64,000 bases of DNA, taken from NCBI RefSeq assembly GCF_050571805.1, contig NZ_CP192219.1; one strand, written 5' to 3'. The position numbers and the translations under genes are program-made. Origin of the DNA: Halodesulfovibrio aestuarii. GTDB taxonomy: Bacteria; Desulfobacterota; Desulfovibrionia; Desulfovibrionales; Desulfovibrionaceae. Under the pieces are notes generated by a model. The model was not told where the DNA came from, ran no database searches, and saw nothing but the letters and a program-made list of their open reading frames with translations. Of the stretch, positions 33,154-42,364 are shown piece after piece (position 1 is the first letter of the stretch; each line of letters starts with the position of its first letter).

Positions 33154-34524
33154 ATGGAACCATATGTCGGAACAATAAACGCCATACGCGGCGGGGTTGT
33201 AGATGTGGCGTTTGCAGAGCAACTTCCGCCGATTAACACCGTGCTCAGAACCGGGCCGGAAGGACAGGTGGTCATGGAAACCGTTGACCATCTCAACGCC
33301 GGCACAATACGCGCCATCGCCCTGACGCCAACGGCAGGACTTGCCCGTGGATACCCTGTCGTCAGTGATGATACGCAACTGACCGCCCCCGTGGGCAAAA
33401 CAACGCTCGGCCGCGTTTTTAACGTGCTCGGAAAACCAATAGACGGCAAACCAGACCCCGAAAATGTTTCGTACCGCACAATTCACCAACCCCCTATTCC
33501 TCTTGTCGAACGGGTGACAAGCGAGGAGATTTTTCAGACCGGCATCAAAGTCATTGACTTACTCGCCCCTCTTGAAAAAGGCGGAAAAGCCGGATTGTTC
33601 GGAGGTGCAGGTGTAGGCAAAACCGTACTTATCACCGAGTTCATCCATAATATGGTCGGGCAGCATGAAGGAATGTCTATCTTCTGCGGCATTGGAGAGC
33701 GTTGTCGGGAAGGAGAAGAACTGTACCGCGAAATGGGCGAATCCGGCGTGCTCGACAATACGGTGATGGTCTTCGGACAAATGAATGAGCCGCCCGGTGC
33801 ACGGTTTCGGGTGGGTCATGCCGCTTTGACCATGGCAGAGTATTTCAGGGACGACCTTGAGCAGAATGTCCTGCTGCTGATTGATAACATTTTCAGGTTC
33901 ATACAGGCAGGCATGGAGCTTTCCGGCCTGCTGGGACGGCTTCCCTCCCGCATGGGCTACCAGCCCACGCTGGGGCCGGAGCTTGCCGCGCTTGAAGAAC
34001 GCATTTCCAGCAGCCGCAAAGGAGCTATAACCTCCATTCAGGCTGTATATGTCCCTGCGGACGACCTTACAGATCCTTCTGCAACACATACCTTTGCCCA
34101 TCTCTCCTCGTCTATCGTACTTTCCAGAAAACGTGCCGGAGAGGGATTTTACCCTGCTGTTGATCCGCTTCAATCCCGATCCATGATGCTGTCTCCCCAT
34201 GTAGTGGGGCAGCGCCATTACGACGTAGCGCGCGAAGTGCGGCGCACGTTGGCCGTTTACGAAGAACTCAAAGATATTATCGCAATGCTCGGTCTGGAAG
34301 AACTTGCCCGCGAAGACCGCAAAACCGTGTACCGGGCACGTCGCCTTGAACGCTTTTTCACACAGCCGTTTTTTACCACCAAGCACTTTACCGGCATTGA
34401 AGGCCGCATGGTCTCGCTGGATCAAACTGTGGAAGGTTGTGAGCGCATTCTCAATGACGAATTCGCGGATTATCCGGAAAACAAACTCTACATGATAGGC
34501 GGTGTGGAAGAGGCAATGCGATGA
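33154..34524 (+). CDS. atpD: N-type ATPase beta subunit
   Basis: The 456-residue catalytic subunit has Walker A GGAGVGKT (150-157), GERCREGEE (181-189, the catalytic Glu region) and LLLIDNIFRF (Walker B). It opens an operon with order atpDCQRBEFAG. That order, with beta first and AtpQ/AtpR genes inside, defines the laterally spread N-ATPases. These are found as a second ATPase next to the normal F-type enzyme and are thought to hydrolyse ATP to pump ions out. Confidence 0.95.
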   Translation: MEPYVGTINAIRGGVVDVAFAEQLPPINTVLRTGPEGQVVMETVDHLNAGTIRAIALTPTAGLARGYPVVSDDTQLTAPVGKTTLGRVFNVLGKPIDGKPDPENVSYRTIHQPPIPLVERVTSEEIFQTGIKVIDLLAPLEKGGKAGLFGGAGVGKTVLITEFIHNMVGQHEGMSIFCGIGERCREGEELYREMGESGVLDNTVMVFGQMNEPPGARFRVGHAALTMAEYFRDDLEQNVLLLIDNIFRFIQAGMELSGLLGRLPSRMGYQPTLGPELAALEERISSSRKGAITSIQAVYVPADDLTDPSATHTFAHLSSSIVLSRKRAGEGFYPAVDPLQSRSMMLSPHVVGQRHYDVAREVRRTLAVYEELKDIIAMLGLEELAREDRKTVYRARRLERFFTQPFFTTKHFTGIEGRMVSLDQTVEGCERILNDEFADYPENKLYMIGGVEEAMR

Positions 34525-34904
34525 GGCTGCGTATTTTCCTCCCTCACACAGAACTGCTTGATACTGAGACAGTAAAAATCAAGGCCGAAAATCCCATGGG
34601 CTACTTCACCCTGAAACCACGGCATATTGATATGACATCAACACTGGTACCCGGCATTCTATCCTACACCACCAGCACAGGAAAAACTGAATACCTTGCC
34701 GTAGACTACGGGCTTCTGGTGAAACAGGGGAACATGGTGAAGGTAGTTTCAAGGCGGGCATTTTTAGGAGAGTTAGGAAAACTTGAAGCAGAAGTCAGGC
34801 GAATGACCGAGATTGAGGACGAGCGGGAACGTTCTGCACGATCCGCAGTGGCGCGGCTTGAGGCAGATTTTGTACGCAGATTTCTGGAGGTCGGCAGGTC
34901 ATGA
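34521..34904 (+). CDS. atpC: N-type ATPase epsilon subunit
   Basis: The 127-residue protein overlaps atpD by ATGA. It has the beta-sandwich opening (MRLRIFLPHTELLDTETVKIKAENPMG-like) and a helical C-terminal hairpin with EAEVRRMTEIEDERERSARSAVARLE. The rotor-stalk subunit, second in the operon. Confidence 0.9.
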   Translation: MRLRIFLPHTELLDTETVKIKAENPMGYFTLKPRHIDMTSTLVPGILSYTTSTGKTEYLAVDYGLLVKQGNMVKVVSRRAFLGELGKLEAEVRRMTEIEDERERSARSAVARLEADFVRRFLEVGRS

Positions 34905-35212
34905 CTTCAAACAAAAGTTTTCCGCACCGGATCGGAGAAAAAGAACGGCGCAGGCTCAAGGCCGAACAAAAAAAAAATATCGGTGCATGGTATGGCCTCG
35001 GGCTTGTCGGGATTGTGGGATGGTCTGTGGTAATCCCCACCCTTCTTGGAATCTTTTTAGGAGTATGGGTGGATATTCACTGGCCAAGTCCACGCTCATG
35101 GACGCTGATGCTTATGGTGCTGGGCCTTTTTATAGGATGCCTTTGTGCCGGATTCTGGGTGAACCGGCAACGGCAACAGATAATGAAAGAGAGAACGAAT
35201 GAAGATCGTTGA
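34901..35212 (+). CDS. atpQ: N-type ATPase accessory protein AtpQ
   Basis: The 103-residue protein has a basic N-terminus (KERRRLKAEQKK) and two membrane hairpin segments (about 35-55, 67-88). It is the AtpI-like protein of N-ATPase operons, which probably helps assemble the c ring or admits Mg2+. It overlaps atpC by ATGA and atpR by 14 bases. Confidence 0.88.
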   Translation: MTSNKSFPHRIGEKERRRLKAEQKKNIGAWYGLGLVGIVGWSVVIPTLLGIFLGVWVDIHWPSPRSWTLMLMVLGLFIGCLCAGFWVNRQRQQIMKERTNEDR

Positions 35213-35510
35213 TATAGTCATAGGGCTGAGTATGGGAGGAGTGTTGTCCTGCATTCATTTTGGAGGACTTTGGCTGGTACTGAAACGAATGCCGACCAGC
35301 GAACGCCCCGCGTTTCTTTTCTGGACGACCACCATGGCACGATACGGTATTACCTTGTACGGTATGTATCTGGCCCTCACCATGGGCGGAATCGTGTTAG
35401 TGGGCGCATGCGCAGGCTTGTATCTGGCTCGTTTAATGGTGGTACCCCGTCTTGCAGACAGGTTAGAGAAAAACGGAGGCAGTTCCCTGCTCCGTGCCGC
35501 AAAAGAGTAA
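35199..35510 (+). CDS. atpR: N-type ATPase accessory protein AtpR
   Basis: The 103-residue protein has about three membrane spans and the polar pair ARYGITLYGMY in the second span. The in-membrane Arg is characteristic of AtpR and has been proposed to contact the ion-binding Glu of the c ring. It overlaps atpQ. Confidence 0.85.
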   Translation: MKIVDIVIGLSMGGVLSCIHFGGLWLVLKRMPTSERPAFLFWTTTMARYGITLYGMYLALTMGGIVLVGACAGLYLARLMVVPRLADRLEKNGGSSLLRAAKE

Positions 35511-35553
35511 CGCTCTCCTCCGGCACCATCCGCACATCGCTATAAGGAAGAAT

Positions 35554-36249
35554 ATGCAATTCAGTCCTGACCATATTATCTACTATCAGGGAACATTTGC
35601 CTCCCTGAACGCAACGATTATGTTCACATGGGGGATCATACTTTTTCTGGCGCTCTTTTCATGGTCTGTTACCCGCAATCTGACCAGTTCCACTGATTTT
35701 AATTTCCGTCAAAATATTCTGGAAATTCTTGTGGACGGGCTACTAAACCAGATTCGTGAAACGACAAGACAGGAACCGGAGCGCTTCCTGCCCCTTCTGG
35801 GTACACTGTTTATCTTTATTTTAGTGTCCAATATCCTTGCAGTAGTCCCGGGTTTTGAGCCGCCGACAGGTTCACTATCCACCACTGCTGCGTTGGCTCT
35901 GTGCGTTTTTTTTGCCGTGCCATACTACGGAATCCGCGCACACGGCCTGAAAAATTACCTTGTCGGCTACATCCGCCCAAATCCCTTCATGCTTCCCTTC
36001 AACGTGGTGGGCGAGCTTTCCCGCACGTTTGCGCTCAGCGTGCGACTCTTCGGTAACATCATGAGCGGCTCAATGATGGGGAGTATTCTGCTGATCCTCG
36101 CACCGCTCTTTTTCCCAATACTTATGAATCTGCTGGGGCTGTTAATCGGTGTAGTGCAGGCATACATATTTGTGGTTCTTGCCGCAGTCTTTATCGCTTC
36201 AGGCATGGAATCTCATCTGGAAACAACTGACCTAAATAACAAGGAGTAA
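35554..36249 (+). CDS. atpB: N-type ATPase subunit a
   Basis: I start at 35554, after AAGGAAG. The 231-residue protein has five to six spans. The functional motif is GELSRTFALSVRLFGNIMSG with the essential stator Arg at 164, followed by the C-terminal AYIFVVLAAVFIASGMESH. It forms the ion half-channels against the c ring. Confidence 0.95.
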   Translation: MQFSPDHIIYYQGTFASLNATIMFTWGIILFLALFSWSVTRNLTSSTDFNFRQNILEILVDGLLNQIRETTRQEPERFLPLLGTLFIFILVSNILAVVPGFEPPTGSLSTTAALALCVFFAVPYYGIRAHGLKNYLVGYIRPNPFMLPFNVVGELSRTFALSVRLFGNIMSGSMMGSILLILAPLFFPILMNLLGLLIGVVQAYIFVVLAAVFIASGMESHLETTDLNNKE

Positions 36250-36252
36250 ACT

Positions 36253-36531
36253 ATGGATTCTCTTGCGCTTATCGCCATCGGCTCTGTATGCGCAGCAGGA
36301 GTATGCATGGGGCTCGGAGCCATTGGCCCCGCTATCGGTGAAGGTATGGCTTTAGCACGGGCGCTCAGTTCCATTGCTCAACAGCCGGATGAAACCAACA
36401 CCATCGTCAAATTCCTGTTTGTGGGCATGGCCATGATTGAATCTACGGCAATCTACAGTTTCGTACTGGCCATGATTTTGCTCTTTGCCAATCCTTTCTG
36501 GAACTACTTTCTGGAAAAAGCCGGAGGCTAA
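36253..36531 (+). CDS. atpE: N-type ATPase subunit c
   Basis: The 92-residue hairpin protein has Glu30 in GPAIGEGMA (helix 1) and Glu63 followed by Ser64-Thr65 in MIESTAIY (helix 2). Na+-type c rings have Gln at the first position and ES/ET at the second. Here both are carboxylates, the double-carboxylate type seen in N-type rotor rings. So both Na+ and H+ are possible and cannot be decided from sequence. AAGGAG precedes the start. Confidence 0.93.
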   Translation: MDSLALIAIGSVCAAGVCMGLGAIGPAIGEGMALARALSSIAQQPDETNTIVKFLFVGMAMIESTAIYSFVLAMILLFANPFWNYFLEKAGG

Positions 36532-36615
36532 GGAGGCAGGCACAGCAAAAGGAATGAACAATGGACGAAGTAACGCTACTGGAGCTTTTTCCTCGAAAAA
36601 GGAGGCAGCTAATCC

Positions 36616-37350
36616 ATGCTGCTTGACTGGTTTACTGTTGGTGCGCAGGCACTGAACTTTCTTATTCTTATGTATCTGCTCAAGCGCTTTTTATATGGCC
36701 CGATCATCAGGACCATGGAAGAACGCAAAGCCAAGGTGCAAGAACATCTTGCCAGTGCCGAAAAGGCACGGCAGGAAGCAGCTGCGTACTCTCAGGAACT
36801 GAAAAAGCAACAAAAAGAACTGGAACTGGCAAGAGAATCTATGCTTGCTGAGGCCAGAACCAGCGTTGAAGCATGGCGTGAAACAGCCTTGGACACTGCC
36901 CGCAAACACGTTGCGGAGCAACGTACCAGCTGGCTGGATTCGTTAGAAAGAGAACACCGCTTGATTGCAGCCAACATCAGACAAGACGTAGCTGCAGAAG
37001 TGGTGGCTTTGGCAAAAAAAGTCCTTACCGACCTTTCCGATACAGAGCTTGAATTGCGGGTGGTGAATCACTTTATCCAAAGGTTGGGACAAGAAATTTC
37101 TAAAGACGCAATAGCGGGCGATCTTGTTGTCCAATTGGGCTTTTCAGTGCCTGAAGGTAGTGAGGAGCACATAGTAAAAGCAATACATGCAACGTTTCCA
37201 GAGGTGGGCAAGGTGGATCTTACTGTTCAGCCTAGTTTAACGCTGGGTATCACACTGGTGGCAGGAGACCGGAAATGGGACTGGAATCTGGAATCCTATC
37301 TGGAAGGGGTTGAAGATTCCATTCTGGCCAGTCTGGCCGAGGAAAGGTAA
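36616..37350 (+). CDS. atpF: N-type ATPase subunit b with delta-like C-terminal part
   Basis: GGAGG precedes the ATG. The 244-residue protein is longer than a normal b (about 160). It has one N-terminal span (about 5-25), a long coiled coil (30-125) and a C-terminal part from about 155. That part has PEVGKVDLTVQPSLTLGITL near its end, resembling the DPSLIGGI end of delta subunits. The operon has no atpH, so this fused part probably replaces delta as the stalk cap. The 84-base gap before it contains no gene. Confidence 0.88.
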   Translation: MLLDWFTVGAQALNFLILMYLLKRFLYGPIIRTMEERKAKVQEHLASAEKARQEAAAYSQELKKQQKELELARESMLAEARTSVEAWRETALDTARKHVAEQRTSWLDSLEREHRLIAANIRQDVAAEVVALAKKVLTDLSDTELELRVVNHFIQRLGQEISKDAIAGDLVVQLGFSVPEGSEEHIVKAIHATFPEVGKVDLTVQPSLTLGITLVAGDRKWDWNLESYLEGVEDSILASLAEER

Positions 37351-37357
37351 CGCGACA

Positions 37358-38884
37358 ATGACCAAGCCGTCTCTTAAACACACCATCGAACAGGCATTAC
37401 AGGCTGTCCGGAAGGGAAAAGACGAATTCACTCTGGATACTGAATCCATGGAGGTTGGACGCATCCTTTCCATTGTGCAGGGCGTTGCGTATGCAGAAGG
37501 CGTGGGTGCCGTGCGCGCAGAAGAACTCCTGATGCTCGGCCATGATGTTCCGGGAATGGCTCTGGACATCCTGCCTGAAAAAATCGGCATTGTATTAATG
37601 GGCAGCGGGAAAAATCTTAAGGCTAACGAAGAAGTTGCACGTACAGGTCGAGTACTTGATGTACCCGTAGGGGAAGGACTGATAGGACGAATCATCACCC
37701 CGTTGGGAATGCCACTGGATGGTCGCGGGGCCATTCGGGAAGATGAGCGCTGGCCTGTGGAGCAGGAAGCTCCACCGATTTTACATCGTGCTCCCGTCAT
37801 TAAGCCGTTACAGACAGGTCTCAAGGTTATAGACACCCTCATTCCCATCGGACGTGGACAACGGGAACTTATTCTCGGGGACAGACAAACCGGCAAAACG
37901 GCCATCGCGCTGGATACCATCTGTAATCAAAAAGACACCGGAGTCATCTGCATCTACTGCGCAATCGGACAACGCAGTTCCAGCGTGGCCCGCGTCCTGA
38001 ACGAAATGGAAAAAAGTGGTGCCATGGCATATTCCTTTGCTGTCGTGGTAGAAGGAGATGACCAGCCGGGAATGCAGTATATTGCCCCCTATGCCGCAAC
38101 AACCATGGGCGAATATTTTATGAAGCAGGGACGGGATGTTCTGGTGGTGTTCGACGACCTGACCCGACATGCTCAGGCGTATCGCCAGCTGTCCTTGCTG
38201 CTGCGACGTCCCCCCGGACGGGAGGCGTTCCCCGGTGATATTTTTTACATCCACTCCCGCCTGCTTGAACGGGCCACCCATCTCAATACAGAACAGGGGG
38301 GAGGCACGCTGACAGCCTTGCCTATCATTGAAACGGAAGAGCAAAATATCTCGGCGTACATCCCGACAAATCTTATCTCCATCACGGACGGACAGATTTA
38401 TCTGAACCCCGACCTGTTCCAGCGAGGAATTCTTCCAGCGGTGGATGCGGGAAAATCTGTTTCCAGAGTTGGCGGACGAGCCCAAATGCCCGGCTATCGC
38501 AAAGTTGCAGGGGATTTGCGGCTTACATACTCTCAATTTCAGGAACTGGAGGCCTTCGCACGCTTCGGAACCAGACTGGATGAAGAAACACGCTCAAAAC
38601 TAGAGCATGGGAAAAGAGTACGCGAGATTCTAAAACAAGAGCGCTTTGCCCCGCTCACCCCCGGAGAACAAGTAGCCGTATTACTAGCGGTAACCAAAGG
38701 ACACTTCGACAAGCTGCCCCTTGAAGAAATTGACCAAGCGCAACAGCACGTGATTACAGCCCTTACCAGCGCGCTGGACGAAATAGAATTGCTAGGCGAA
38801 GCACAGGCAAATGATCCCATCTGGGACACCGCCAGCAAGGCGCTTGACTCGCTGTTTGCGAAAGAGTCCCCCGAGGAGGCGTAG
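37358..38884 (+). CDS. atpA: N-type ATPase alpha subunit
   Basis: I start at 37358 (GGAAAGG upstream). The 508-residue protein has the non-catalytic Walker A GDRQTGKT (174-181) and the VSRVGGRAQMPGYRKVAGDLRL segment with the arginine-finger region. It pairs with beta in the hexamer. The gene is preceded by atpF with an overlap-free junction of 7 bases. Confidence 0.95.
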   Translation: MTKPSLKHTIEQALQAVRKGKDEFTLDTESMEVGRILSIVQGVAYAEGVGAVRAEELLMLGHDVPGMALDILPEKIGIVLMGSGKNLKANEEVARTGRVLDVPVGEGLIGRIITPLGMPLDGRGAIREDERWPVEQEAPPILHRAPVIKPLQTGLKVIDTLIPIGRGQRELILGDRQTGKTAIALDTICNQKDTGVICIYCAIGQRSSSVARVLNEMEKSGAMAYSFAVVVEGDDQPGMQYIAPYAATTMGEYFMKQGRDVLVVFDDLTRHAQAYRQLSLLLRRPPGREAFPGDIFYIHSRLLERATHLNTEQGGGTLTALPIIETEEQNISAYIPTNLISITDGQIYLNPDLFQRGILPAVDAGKSVSRVGGRAQMPGYRKVAGDLRLTYSQFQELEAFARFGTRLDEETRSKLEHGKRVREILKQERFAPLTPGEQVAVLLAVTKGHFDKLPLEEIDQAQQHVITALTSALDEIELLGEAQANDPIWDTASKALDSLFAKESPEEA

Positions 38885-38888
38885 TTCT

Positions 38889-39773
38889 GTGCAGACACTT
38901 GAAAGCTTGAAAAAGCGAATCCACACAGCCTCTGACTTACTTTCGTTGGTAAAGACCATGAAGAGTCTTGCTGCCGTCAACATTCGGCATTTTGAACAAG
39001 CAGCACAGTCTCTTGAAGAATACGCTATTGTGGTGGAACAGGCGTGGCGAGTGTTCCTCCTCTCCGAGGGAGAAATTGCACCTTTTGCTAAAACAAAAAA
39101 GGCCGTGATATTGGCGATCGGTTCAGATCAGGGAATGTGCGGCCAGTTTAACGAAATCATCCAACAGCACGCCCAGACGGAGAAAGAATCCCTGCAAGCG
39201 TCCGGTATAGAAACGGAGTTCTGGGTAGCCGGAGACCGGATTAAATCCGGACTGGGTGATGCGGGGCATCCTCCCACCCTTACTTTTCATATCCCAAGCA
39301 CGCTGGGGGGGATTCATTCCGTTGTGGCCGAATTCATAGAGCATATAGCTGCATGGCGATACAAGAAGGGAGTGACACGATTTTCTACGGTGTTCAACGC
39401 TCCCCTCGGAATGCAGGGGTATGCCCCACAGAGTGTGCATGTTTTACCACTTGATCAAGAGTGGACTGACCAGCGAACAAAGGAAGCGTGGCCTGAAAGA
39501 TGTCACCCTCAATTTTTCATTCCCGCAAAGCAATTGCTTAGCGGACTGTTTGAGCAACACCTGTTCGTATCTCTCTATGGTGCTCTGGCCCGTTCCCTTG
39601 CTGCGGAAAATGCTGCGCGCCTTATGGCCATGCAAGCAGCAGAAAAAAACATTATGGATATGCGGGATACTCAGGAAGCAAAGTTTCGGGAGCTACGCCA
39701 AAACGCCATTACAGAAGAATTGCTGGATATTGTTTCCGGCTTTGAAGCTCTCACAAGAGAGCACAATACCTAA
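38889..39773 (+). CDS. atpG: N-type ATPase gamma subunit
   Basis: A GTG start at 38889 follows GAGGAGG, and gives VQTLESLKKRIHTASDLLSLVK as N-terminus, the usual first helix of gamma. The 294-residue protein ends AKFRELRQNAITEELLDIVSGFEAL, the conserved C-terminal helix. It is the central rotor shaft and the last gene of the operon. Confidence 0.92.
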   Translation: MQTLESLKKRIHTASDLLSLVKTMKSLAAVNIRHFEQAAQSLEEYAIVVEQAWRVFLLSEGEIAPFAKTKKAVILAIGSDQGMCGQFNEIIQQHAQTEKESLQASGIETEFWVAGDRIKSGLGDAGHPPTLTFHIPSTLGGIHSVVAEFIEHIAAWRYKKGVTRFSTVFNAPLGMQGYAPQSVHVLPLDQEWTDQRTKEAWPERCHPQFFIPAKQLLSGLFEQHLFVSLYGALARSLAAENAARLMAMQAAEKNIMDMRDTQEAKFRELRQNAITEELLDIVSGFEALTREHNT

Positions 39774-39846
39774 CTTTCATTTGACAATCCCTACCGACAC
39801 AGAACATTATTCCAACTCGATTAATTATGCTCCCAGGACTTGCCCA

Positions 39847-40218
39847 ATGAAAGAAAAATACTCACTGCTCCTGATCTTCCTGTTCGTTGTCACGCCGCTG
39901 GTCACAATTACACTTCTGCCTGCAAATTTGTGGGTTCTATTCAATATCGTACTGTTCACCATAATTATTGTCATCAGCTACAACATGGAGAACAAAAAGC
40001 ACGCCCCCGGCCCTCTGGCACAAACCGGTCTTTTAGCAGGGATCCTCTGCTTTGAAACTCTGCTTTGGGGTTGCGCTAATTTCATTTTCCTAAATCCGGC
40101 TATTTCCAGCGTAACAATGTGGCAAACAGTAGGTGTACTGGCTGCCAGCAGCCTCACAGCTGTTTTCTCTTTCGCTATTCTTGGAAAACGGCTTGTGCAG
40201 ATCCAGAAAGAAAACTAG
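39847..40218 (+). CDS. Unknown small membrane protein
   Basis: I start at the ATG at 39847 (AGGAC upstream). The 123-residue protein has four hydrophobic segments (about 6-24, 28-44, 60-82, 92-112) and ends in GKRLVQIQKEN. No family recognised. It is 73 bases after atpG and may be co-transcribed. A diverged copy of the last 15 or so codons recurs at 52779-52840. Confidence 0.72.
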   Translation: MKEKYSLLLIFLFVVTPLVTITLLPANLWVLFNIVLFTIIIVISYNMENKKHAPGPLAQTGLLAGILCFETLLWGCANFIFLNPAISSVTMWQTVGVLAASSLTAVFSFAILGKRLVQIQKEN

Positions 40219-40232
40219 ACCGAGCAATCTCC
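40171..40232. repeat. Repeat block A1 (partner of 52779-52840)
   Basis: Matches 57 of 62 bases with 52779-52840. It covers the end of the small membrane-protein gene and 14 bases beyond. Confidence 0.9.
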
Positions 40233-40316
40233 AAAAATGGAGATAACAACTGCTTTTCACAATCCTTACAACACGTCTTTCTCTGTCAACTACCGATAAA
40301 ATCAAAACAAGAATAT

Positions 40317-40351
40317 AAGGCTCATCAAAACTGAATGGTTTGATGAGCCTT
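40317..40351 (+). terminator. Terminator after the N-ATPase/membrane-protein unit
   Basis: AAGGCTCATCAAA pairs perfectly with TTTGATGAGCCTT around a 9-base loop; a T-rich tract follows. Confidence 0.82.
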
Positions 40352-40483
40352 TACCTTTATATATGAAAAGAAGAATTTCAGAGGGAAGAACCAACTCTAG
40401 TCCCCTACTAGACTTACAACAGAACTAAACATATTAACATTCTAATTTCATTAAACAATTCACAACAACGTTGGGAGAAAACC

Positions 40484-41569
40484 ATGCAATTAGATATGCA
40501 CTATTACGGCACGTACGCAATGGCTCGCGCTGCTGGCTTAAGTCAGGAGACAGCTACAACTATTGCAACTGCCGCGCAGTTTGTTGACGACAACGCTGCT
40601 CCAAGTTCGGTTGAGTTCAGGGACGGGGGCAAATTCATGACAGAGGCAACGGCACACCATACCTTTGACAAGGCAAACCTTAAAAGAGACGACCAACGCT
40701 CTGTCTGGGTTCCATTCCATTTCCTTCCCGGCAACGAAGGTGAAACTTACACAGAAAAACTTATTTGCCGTAAAAACAGCGAAAATGCACAAGCTGTTTT
40801 ACACTACGCCCTTTCGCGTAGCGATAGAACCTTTGCAGCAGAACTTATCGGGGCAGCAGCACATTTATATGCCGATACTTTTGCCCATTATGATTTTTCA
40901 GGAGTGAGTTCCCGATGGAACAACATTGAAAATGACAAGCTTACTATTTTAAATGAGGGATTTTCTACAGACATGCGTTCCTACATCGCTGCAAAACGTA
41001 AATCTTTCTTTGAAAAAAACATCGCATCATGCAAATTATTTGACAACATTTGCAGTTTTGGAGCTGAAACATTCTCTAGCGGTCTTGGACATGGTGCAGC
41101 TTGTACGTATCCAGATAGGCCATATTTAGTCTGGAGTTTTGTACGTGAAAGAACACAGGAAGAAATTAGACACAATAACCCAGAGTCATTCCTTGACGCA
41201 TGCAAATCACTCCACAAATTCTTCAGTGACTTTGCTGCCGCAAGACCTGATCTATGTTCAGGAAAGTCAAAGGACTTTGAGGATATTGAAGAAGAAGTAA
41301 AGCGCATTCTTGAAACTCCAGCACCAATGGAAGGTCGCATTGAACTTTGGCAAAACGCCTGCCAGCAAGGTATGCTTACAGAGCAAATGGAGCGTATCCC
41401 AGAATACAGCAATGATGGCTGGAATGATGAAAGGCATCAACTAAATGAGAACGAACATTGTGAAGAAGCTGTTAGCCACAGCAGCTATCGCTTCTATCAA
41501 GCTGTTGCGTATCTCAGAACGTATATCTTACGAGATCTCCTCCCGCAAAATGGACTTGTTGTAGCGTAA
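40484..41569 (+). CDS. DUF6765-like protein
   Basis: GGGAG precedes the ATG. The 361-residue soluble protein has an unusual set of conserved His and Asp: MHYYGTYAMARAAG at the start, DDNAAPS near 35, VWVPFHFLPGNEGE (about 75), and GAAAHLYADTFAHYDFSG (about 125). These resemble the DUF6765 family, in which the HxxxDxxAH arrangement suggests a zinc-dependent phospholipase C-like core. The function is untested. A copy of part of the 3' end (two blocks) recurs at 52842-52934. Confidence 0.8.
   Translation: MQLDMHYYGTYAMARAAGLSQETATTIATAAQFVDDNAAPSSVEFRDGGKFMTEATAHHTFDKANLKRDDQRSVWVPFHFLPGNEGETYTEKLICRKNSENAQAVLHYALSRSDRTFAAELIGAAAHLYADTFAHYDFSGVSSRWNNIENDKLTILNEGFSTDMRSYIAAKRKSFFEKNIASCKLFDNICSFGAETFSSGLGHGAACTYPDRPYLVWSFVRERTQEEIRHNNPESFLDACKSLHKFFSDFAAARPDLCSGKSKDFEDIEEEVKRILETPAPMEGRIELWQNACQQGMLTEQMERIPEYSNDGWNDERHQLNENEHCEEAVSHSSYRFYQAVAYLRTYILRDLLPQNGLVVA
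41321..41338. repeat. Repeat block A2 (partner of 52842-52859)
   Basis: Matches 17 of 18 bases. Inside the DUF6765-like gene. Confidence 0.65.
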
Positions 41570-41575
41570 CACAAC
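41501..41575. repeat. Repeat block A3 (partner of 52860-52934)
   Basis: Matches 74 of 75 bases. Covers the last 23 codons and stop of the DUF6765-like gene. Confidence 0.92.
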
Positions 41576-41620
41576 AAGCGGCATAGAATCCCATAAATTC
41601 AAGCTATTCAAAATCGTACG

Positions 41621-41668
41621 AGATAAAAAAAGAGCCTTGGACAATTGTTCAAGGCTCTTTTTTTATCT
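41621..41668. terminator. Bidirectional terminator
   Basis: A 19-base inverted repeat with AAAAAAA and TTTTTTT flanks and the core GAGCCTTG/CAAGGCTC. It serves the DUF6765-like gene (plus) and the lipoprotein operon (minus). Confidence 0.92.
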
Positions 41669-41686
41669 TCAATTGCAGGAAGAATA

Positions 41687-42355
41687 TTATTTCGTTGAAT
41701 CCAACGCTCCCTGATCGAAAATCACTGCTTCTTGATCATTCATATAGGCTTGTGAATACGGGCCCTCTGGCAGAGTTGAGAATGTAAAATTATTTACGCG
41801 CTTTGCTGCATCTACATACTCAGCCATTGCCGAGTTCACTGCAGTAACAATAATGTCTACAAACACATTGCCTGAACCTCCACCGAGATCAACAACAACC
41901 GCCCCCTTGTATCTCCACAATATATTATTTGTCCGGGTAGACCGAAGCTCACAATCAATTCCAACAGTCATATTAGAAGCAATCACTAAATATGACATGT
42001 CCCATGCTGTAATCTTAGTAAACAGCACACTGTCAGCGCCGAGATTTGTTCTGATCCCCTGCAAATCATCGTTGTACAACAGCTCTGAGTCATACAATCC
42101 TTCACTTTGCATAAACTCCATCACAACTGGAGCCGGATAAACGTAATACCCCATACGAGCTAACGGTTCTGACACGGTAGTAATATAACACTCTTTTGCG
42201 TCCGCCGCTGTTGTGAGGTTAATCGGCGGCAATACTAGAATCGAACGCGGCTGCTCTTCATACATACCGGGAAAACGCTCTGCTTTTGTTACCTGCTTTG
42301 CACAACCAACTGCAAGGAGACAGCAGGCAAGAATGGCTAAACGAAGATACTTCAT
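41687..42355 (-). CDS. GNA1162/DUF799-family lipoprotein
   Basis: The 222-residue protein has a lipobox LLAVGC at 14-19 and the family pattern SILVLPPINLTTAADAKECY (about 38-57), then EPLARMGYYVYP and a TKITAWDMSYLVI strand. It is the last gene of a four-lipoprotein operon of which CsgG/HfaB-DUF4810-GNA1162 is a recurrent trio in Gram-negatives. The trio's role is likely an outer-membrane or cell-envelope assembly module related to LpoB. Confidence 0.88.
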   Translation of the reverse strand: MKYLRLAILACCLLAVGCAKQVTKAERFPGMYEEQPRSILVLPPINLTTAADAKECYITTVSEPLARMGYYVYPAPVVMEFMQSEGLYDSELLYNDDLQGIRTNLGADSVLFTKITAWDMSYLVIASNMTVGIDCELRSTRTNNILWRYKGAVVVDLGGGSGNVFVDIIVTAVNSAMAEYVDAAKRVNNFTFSTLPEGPYSQAYMNDQEAVIFDQGALDSTK

Positions 42356-42364
42356 ACTGCCTCC

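Noticed and set aside
33559..34425. 288-codon minus-strand frame over atpD
   Set aside because: Shadow of atpD; the plus-strand product is certain.
37237..37920. Long minus-strand frame over atpF/atpA
   Set aside because: Shadow of strongly conserved ATPase genes, Ser/Pro/Arg-rich, no ribosome site.
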